DNA of 64,000 nucleotides from Takakia lepidozioides (Eukaryota > Streptophyta > Takakiopsida > Takakiales > Takakiaceae): assembly GCA_030704615.1 (NCBI GenBank), contig CM060731.1:46996001-47060000 (forward strand), in the 5' to 3' direction. The stretch's first letter is position 1. Every line of letters starts with the position of its first letter. The position numbers were made by a program, and so were the translations under genes. The notes beneath the pieces are model-generated. The model was given only the letters and a program-made list of their open reading frames with translations, did no database searches and was not told the DNA's origin. Below, piece after piece: positions 58,401 through 64,000 of the stretch.

Positions 58401-59046
58401 TGGCCCTAAAATATCCACCAGACAATCAGATTACTGACATTTACATGCAAAGCCACTGTGTCTGTGCCGACTTCCCGAACTGCATATACACGTGGAGATG
58501 AACAAAGTACACCCGTCGCCAAGGGCTGGATCACAGATAGAACTGTCCTTGGCAATCTTTGAGTGCTATTTAGTCTTACACAATGCCAGATTTGCATCAA
58601 GAGCTGATTCCACAATCTCTGCATTCTCCGGGGTGTTGGAAAGGTGGGAGTACTCCGCCAGTGTATCATCCGTTATCTCCCGGAATGACTCCTGTGCCAT
58701 GAACTCGACAAGGCCCTCCCGTGTCAATGTCATCCAATTCGTGTCTCGTTTGTTGAGGCACTTGAGGTACACCTCATCGGACAGTGAATTCTTGTACTGC
58801 TCGATTGGAGTTGTTGCGCATAGCTGGAAATAGTAAAGCTTATGTGCGAGGTCGGACTTGACATTGCCCTCTTCTATCACCCTGCATAACAACACTGAGT
58901 AAGCTACACAGGGAGAACAGGGTTGAGGAATGGGTAGTCGTTGCAGACTTCCCATACTATGGCAGTCCACGAAAGTGAGAAAACACCATTACAGCAGAGC
59001 CATAGCAAGACCTGGGAAGTCGGTCCAGACTACTCACTGCCATTGC
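55402..59046 (-). pseudogene. ParB/methyltransferase-like gene P2' (inverted copy, 5'-truncated)
   Basis: An inverted, near-identical copy of P2 from 26581 to 30146, but keeping the true C-terminus: after DVPSICTRRP comes an Arg/Lys-rich helix, then a Ser/Asp/Glu-rich acidic tail ending at 55402. Motif IV-like VIVDISDGQ and motif I MDLTANCGASMV are present. Lesions differ from those of P2: about 235 bp lost near 58505 (end of the WWWQ exon), an extra T near 58265, a 23-bp loss near 57912, TAG at 57642-57644 (CAG in P2) and a 14-G run (57226-57239; 12 in P2) that shifts frame. Where P2 has a stop at 28440, P2' reads Gln. The 5' part ends abruptly at 59046 against the PPR pseudogene, so the ParB-like exon is missing. 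Confidence 0.65.
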
Positions 59047-60969
59047 GTGTGTAAGCCAGGGAGCTCTGGAAAAGGGGATTGAGGTCCATGGTGACATCGT
59101 CAGAGCTGGAATTGTACCAGATGTCATTCTGCAAACTGCTCTGGTGGACATATATGCCAAATGTGGGTGCATTAAGGATGCGAAGGGAGTTTTCAACACT
59201 ATGGCTGAACGAGATGTGGTGCCATTGGATGCGATGCTTGCAGGGTATGCACAACAAGAACGTGGTATGGAGGCTTTGGAGACTTATGAACAAATGATGG
59301 GAGAAGGGTGAAGCCCGACCACATCACGTTTGGGTGCGTTTGCAATCCGTGTGCAAGCCTGGTAGCTCTGGAAAGGGGCAAAGAGGTCCATGGCGACATC
59401 TTCAGAGCTGGAATTGTACCAGATTTCATTCTGAACAATACCCTGGTAGACATGTTTGCAATATGTGGGTGCATCTAGGATGCAATGGGAGTGTTCAACA
59501 CTATGGCTGAACAAGATGTGGCGTCGTGCAAGCCTTGCAGCCCTAGAGAAGGGCAAAGAGGTGCATGGGGATATCGTCAAAGCTGGAATTGTACCAAATG
59601 TCATTCTAAACACTGCCCTGGCAGCTCTGGAAAAGGGGAAAGAGGTCCATGGCGACATCTTCAGAGCTAGAATTGTACCAGCTGTCATTCTAAACAATAC
59701 CCTGGTGGACATGTTTGCAAAATGTGGGTGCATCTAGGATGCAAATGGAGTGTTCGACACTATGGCTGAACGAGGTGTGGTGTCGTGGAGTGCGGTGCTT
59801 GCAGGGTATGCACAGCAGGGACGTGGGATGGAGGCTTTGGAGACCTATGAGCAAATGATGTGCGATGGGGTGAAGCCCGACCACATCACGTTTGTGTGCG
59901 TTTGCAGTGCGTGTGCAAGCCTGGCAGCCCTGGAAAAGGGCGAAGAGGTGCATGGCGACATTGTCAGAGCTGGAATTGTAACAGATGTGATCCTGAACTC
60001 TGCCCTGGTGGACATGTATGCCAAATGTGGGAGCATGGAGGATGCAAAGGGAGTGTTCGACAATATGGCTGAATGAGATGTGGTGTCGTGGAATGCAATG
60101 ACCGCAGGATATGCACATCATGGTTGTCATAGGGAGGTCCTGCAACTATTTGAAGGAATGCAAAAGAACGGCTTGAAGCAGTATGTGTTCTCTTTGCATG
60201 CATCCACACTGGCCTTCTGAATGAAGGTAGACGCTACTTTGATTCCCTGATTCAAGATCATGGTGTCACTCCGACAGTATAGCACTTTGGCTGCATGGTG
60301 GACCTTCTTGGACGTGCAGGACAACCGGATGAGGCAGTGGGAAAATGCCAATCAATCTAGATGTTGTGGTGTGGAAGGCCTTGTTTAGTGCCTGCAGAAT
60401 CCATGAAAAGATGGCTCAACGTGTGGCAACATCTATCGTAAAGTGAAATGAACAGGATGTCGCGTCTTATGTTGCTATCAAACATCTATGTTGCAGTTGG
60501 CAGGTGGGTTGATACTATAAAGGTGAGAAGAATGATGAAGGTTAGAGGGGTTGAAAAGGAGCCAGGTCGTTGCTGCATTGAGGTTTGCAACAGGGTGCAC
60601 ACCTTCGTTGTAGATGACAAGTTGCATTCCAGAATTAAGGAAATCCATGCTGAACTGAGAAGATTGTCTGGGAAGATGAAGGAGGCAGGGTATGTGCCTG
60701 ACAGACGCTTTGTATTGCATGATGTGGGGAGGAGGAAAAGGAAATTTCCCCTTTGCCACCACAGTGAGAAGCTGGCCATTGGTTTTGGGCTGATCAGCAT
60801 GACCTCTAGGACGCCTCTCCGTCTCATCAAGAATCTTCGAGTGTGTGGTGACTGCCACACCTCCACCAAATTCATCTCAAAGATTGTTGGCCGAGCAATT
60901 GTTGTACGGGACGGTAACCCCTTTCACCACTTTGAAGATGGGATTTGTTCTTGTGGTGATTACTGGTGA
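59047..60969 (+). pseudogene. PPR protein, PLS class with E/DYW domain (decayed)
   Basis: Typical plant PPR repeats (LVDMYAKCGSMEDAKGVFD, VVSWNAMTAGYAHHG) run from the left junction; several stretches with GKEVHGDI recur, showing internal duplication of repeat units between 59050 and 59760. Stops and one-base shifts occur near 59310, 59390, 59735, 60075 and 60465. The C-terminal E and DYW region (60470-60969) is open: HHSEKLAIGFGL carries the cytidine-deaminase-like HxE, CGDCH and CSCGDYW the zinc ligands and end tripeptide. Full-length relatives act in mitochondria or plastids in C-to-U RNA editing. The N-terminus with its transit peptide is missing because P2' sequence begins at 59046. A pseudogene as it stands. 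Confidence 0.85.
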
Positions 60970-61654
60970 AATGATGTCTTCTTGGAAAGATGCGAGGATC
61001 TTGCTTCATTCATTGATCTGTGACTTAGCTACTCACACCATCCACCATTTCGCGAAAGTATTGACCATGATGTGCTGTTGAGTGCATTTCGTGTGCCATA
61101 AATCCACAGGAAATGATAGTGGGGTCTACCCGGCATAGGTGGGAAGTCAGCCCATAATTGCACTTGACTGAAGGGGTGATTTTTGACTGATTCTAGTGAC
61201 AGTGGATGGAAATCAGAGTGTTGTCCTAAATCTGGGTTTGGGTGGTGGAGCTTCTCCAAAGCTTCAAGATGGAAGTGAATACGAATTTTAATGAGCTTGA
61301 TGAGAGGGGCAACTTTGTGCACAAGTTTGTTCAGCATCTTAAATTTGGACGTGTTTGTTTCTCGTGGTGTGGCTTTGGATGGAGCCCTTGATGAACTTGC
61401 ATGAATTTTGTCAAAAGCTAGCCTTAACCCACCAAGATCCAATCCCATGGTGGATGCTTGAAAATTCATACAGTGAATGTAAGGGTATTTGGGTATGTTG
61501 TTATTGATTGATGCAGCTTGTGAAAATTGAATGTTGAAATGTAGATCCGCCATTTTTCTTCCAGAAAAAAACAAAACACGGGATCTCTGCATTTACCACC
61601 GAGGGGATGACCCAGCTCTTTTTTTGTGAAAAATTGAACATAGTTCTCAGAATT
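60970..61654. other. 3' flank of the PPR pseudogene
   Basis: An open frame of 187 codons on the minus strand (61592-61029) has no recognised domain and antisense position to the likely 3' UTR; it is not called as a gene. Nothing else is seen. Confidence 0.35.
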
Positions 61655-62310
61655 TGTTGCTAGTAGTGCGGAGCAACGCGAAGCCCTAGTTAGATAGGCA
61701 GGTTGGTTTTTAATAGAACTTGATGGACTTATCGGTTAGTGATTTCGCTTGCACATTCGAGGTTGGGGTTTCAAATCCCAATGGCCATACTGCTTTCCTG
61801 TAGTTAGCTTTGATTCTCTTCTTTTATTTTGGTTATATTAATATTGTTTGTTGGGCTAATCTTTTTCTTTAGAATGATCTAATTGATTATATATTCTTGA
61901 CTCACCTAAATTAATGGGGACTAGTAAAAACTAAATAAATAAATATCGTTATCTTTTAAATATATACATAAAATTATTTAAAAAGAAAAAAAAATAAAGT
62001 TGGTTAGTTGAAATTAATTTTTGTTGTTTACTTAGTAACTAATATTTACACTAGAATATCTCTCATCTAAAATAACCATAATACTTTATACCGAGGGTAA
62101 TTATACATTCGCAGTACTTATTTTTGGACTATTGTTTCCGTAAATACGTCAATGAGTTAGTACTAACTGTTGGTTACAAATTACAAACGCAAACACTTAT
62201 AACATAGAAAATTTATAAATCCACACTAGCAGCACCCTTGGGGCTAGGCGGCGCCTTCGGGACCTAACCTAGCTCTGTCTAACACGAACCCTAAATTAAG
62301 TATGCAATCG
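61655..62310 (+). repeat. tRNA-headed SINE-like repeat, copy 2
   Basis: Inverted, near-identical copy of 20197-20838. The A-box-like TGGACTTATCGGTTAGTG starts at 61724 and the B-box-like GGGTTTCAAATCCC lies at 61766-61779. The AT-rich body follows to the TTAA that starts the piggyBac-like element. Confidence 0.5.
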
Positions 62311-62314
62311 TTAA

Positions 62315-62966
62315 CCCTTAAACGCCCAGTGCCATAGTTTGACTTTTTAAGAAAACATGACCCCTTAAGTGAAAAAAAGGTGTAACTTTCAGAAATTAAC
62401 TTTTTAAAGAACTTGACCGCACATTAGGTGCGTACCTTCCTCCTGCATCCACCTGCCGAATTTGAGGCCAATCAGCCCCAGATCCACAAAATGCCACCGT
62501 TGAATGTGGGCCCCATTATTGGGGCACTTTTGAGAAACATATCTATTTTTGGTAATTTTTTAAAGATTTGAGTGGCGGGATCAAATGGGATTGAGGCGAA
62601 ATTAGCAGGGTTTCATCCTCTTGAGATCCCTCATCCAACAAGCCAAAAAGTATCCAATTTGGCCAATGCATCTGATGTTGCCACTTGGTCAAACCTGGGA
62701 AAATCCCATGTTTCTCTCCCTCTCTCACACACGTGTGAAGAATGAAACAACGAAAATTACCTTTATCAAATCGTGACCCCCCTGCTTGCGTGATGAGACC
62801 ACTTTGCAACTTGGCAAATCCGAGGCAATCGGGCAATGAATCTTGGTGTGCCAGGTGCCCAAGAACACTATATTTTTTTTTTCACACAATTCCATGGAGA
62901 ATGCAAAAAGTTATTCAGATTTTTTTAAACCCAAAAGCCCGAAATGGGCTACTGGGCGTTTAAGGG
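62315..62966. mobile_element. piggyBac-like non-autonomous element, copy 2 (652 bp)
   Basis: Flanked by TTAA at 62311-62314 and 62967-62970; termini CCCTTAAACGCCCA and TGGGCGTTTAAGGG form a perfect 14-bp inverted repeat, cleaner than in copy 1 where one base differs. There is no coding capacity. It lies between the same two neighbours as copy 1. Confidence 0.75.
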
Positions 62967-62970
62967 TTAA

Positions 62971-63345
62971 TGGGGAACATTAATGGTTGACAGATGACCC
63001 CGGAAGTAGTTTCTTTATTGAAGAAATTGGGTTTGAAAGATCTTCTGCGTCAAGGCTGACTTTGCATCACCGGGAATTAATGATTGAGTTTGTTAACAAT
63101 TTCGATTCCGTGACAGACACTACTATAGTGAAGGGTGTGGTTATACGACTCACTCCAGAGAAGCTACAAGAAGTTTTTGAGCTGTCAGTGGGGAAACAAC
63201 CTGATATGGAAGGACTGGAGGAATTACAGATTGCAGACCTGTTTGAGAAGGGAGTTTTTTCTGCTACTCAGGATACACATGCATGAAGGCAAAGTATTCT
63301 AGTCTGAGAGAGGTGGGTCAAGTACTTAATGTTCTATTTAACATG
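62971..63345 (+). pseudogene. Retrotransposon ORF N-terminal part (Athila-like), copy 2
   Basis: The frame from 62987 encodes IEEIGFERSSASRLTLHHREL, VTDTTIVKGVVIRLTPEKL and VGKQPDMEGLEEL, matching the reverse strand of 18970-19510. It breaks by frameshift near 63275 (copy 1 reads through as a longer frame). The similarity to copy 1 stops near 63345, where coiled-coil ORF sequence begins. Confidence 0.55.
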
Positions 63346-63769
63346 AAGCTCAGACCATTCTACAGTTGCAATTGGTTCTTCAAAACATGAATGACACTGT
63401 TGAGAAGGCTAAGGCAGGACAAAATTAGCTAACCGTGTGATGGGTACTTTTGCTGCATTGGTTAATTCTTACAAGACCAGAATGGAAAGCTTACAACGCC
63501 TGGTGAAGGCATTCCATGCGAAGAGGAGCAAAAACTGAGAAGTTCTACTCGTCAGCAGGTCGATGATCACATTCTTCAGCTAAGGTCGAACGGCAAGCCG
63601 GTGGATGGCAAGGTACCTCGCAAATTGACTAGGGAAGAAATCACAGATTTCCAACAGCAAGTGCAGGCCATTGCCACCAGTACTATTGACGGAGTCTATA
63701 GTACAATAGCTGATTTGCAGGAAGACATGGACACTCTTCAGATTCAAGTGGATGAATTAATTCAGGGTA
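63346..63769 (+). pseudogene. Retrotransposon coiled-coil ORF, copy 3 (fragment)
   Basis: The sequence matches the middle of copy 2 (52590-52160): QTILQLQLVLQNMNDTVEKA in one frame, then the open part from 63601 (KVPRKLTREEITDFQQQVQ, LQIQVDELI). Frame breaks near 63425 and 63510. It ends at 63769 against the short repeat shared with 49193-49420. Confidence 0.65.
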
Positions 63770-64000
63770 TTGGCAATAGAGGCAATTGCTATGAGGGTGG
63801 TTTGGCAGGATATGATGAATTAATTGCAGCTGTGGGTTAGGTAGTATTAAGCAGTGAGATATGTAGGAAACCAGATTTGAGAAGGTCGTGGTGGCAGTGT
63901 TTATAGGCCACTTTGATGTGGTGGCATTGCAACTTCCTGCCAGTATGTCAGTACTCTTTTGAGTCCCCTGAAGCATTAATTCACACGCCTGACGAAGATT
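63770..64000 (-). repeat. Inverted copy of the 228-bp repeat at 49193-49420
   Basis: Reverse complement of 49193-49420 with very few differences; cut by the window end. Confidence 0.8.

Noticed and set aside
61029-61592. 187-codon open frame on the minus strand
   Set aside because: No domain, no homologous copy in the window, and antisense to the likely 3' UTR of the PPR pseudogene; length alone is weak support.

Overview
The window reads as nuclear DNA of a land plant with a large, repeat-rich genome. Spliceosomal introns, a five-exon eIF4E-family gene, an intron-less plant F-box gene and a PPR gene ending in a DYW domain exclude bacteria and animals. The PPR/DYW style and the abundance of nested transposons suggest a seed-free vascular plant such as a fern, but that is inference from gene style; no sequence search was possible.

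Only two genes look like intact host genes: an F-box protein (39711-40910, +) and an eIF4E-like cap-binding protein in five exons (43576-45375, +). A PPR-DYW gene (about 59047-60969, +) is a decayed pseudogene with a well-kept DYW end. Most of the rest is mobile DNA in layers: Ty3-type LTR retrotransposon fragments (gag, protease, integrase, LTRs, and a large extra coiled-coil ORF next to a polypurine tract and LTR), a Ty1/copia fragment, LINE ends, tRNA-like SINE heads, a Pif1-helicase/Ulp1-protease fragment, and two copies of a 650-bp element with TTAA-flanked ends of piggyBac type.

The striking component is a family of what appear to be two-gene mobile units. A MULE-like transposase gene with a Cys-rich cluster and a SWIM zinc finger is transcribed leftward; a second gene is transcribed divergently rightward. 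The second protein has an N-terminal ParB/sulfiredoxin-like domain (DGNHR motif), a helical middle, a charged linker, a poly-Gly stretch encoded by a G-homopolymer, and a C-terminal methyltransferase-like domain in beta-class order (DPPY-like motif before the SAM-binding motif). The pair occurs twice (T-B/P1 at 7807-16835; T-C/P2 at about 22533-30146). Single-gene remnants are T-A (4167-6511), P3 (30842-34968) and P2' (55402-59046, inverted). All copies carry stops, frameshifts or truncations.

Each P paralogue is associated with its own family of short palindromes: a 116-bp satellite with an 18-bp-arm hairpin in intron 1 of P1, a 95-bp hairpin satellite in an intron of P3, and dozens of dispersed copies of GAAGTCKGYRCMGACTTC in the introns and intergenic DNA of P2, P2', T-A and T-C. 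A ParB-plus-methyltransferase-like protein beside paralogue-specific palindromes is the best candidate here for an undescribed system.

Layout: 1-3.1 kb Ty3 gag/protease debris; 3.2-16.8 kb transposase/ParB-methyltransferase units and the satellite; 16.8-22.5 kb retroelement, piggyBac-like, SINE and helicase fragments; 22.5-35 kb units T-C/P2, a partial LTR and P3; 35-38.8 kb scrambled Ty3 pieces; 39-50 kb host genes and sparse DNA; 50-55 kb LTR, coiled-coil ORF and copia; 55-61 kb inverted P2' fused to the PPR pseudogene; 61.6-64 kb inverted copies of the SINE/piggyBac/retroelement block.
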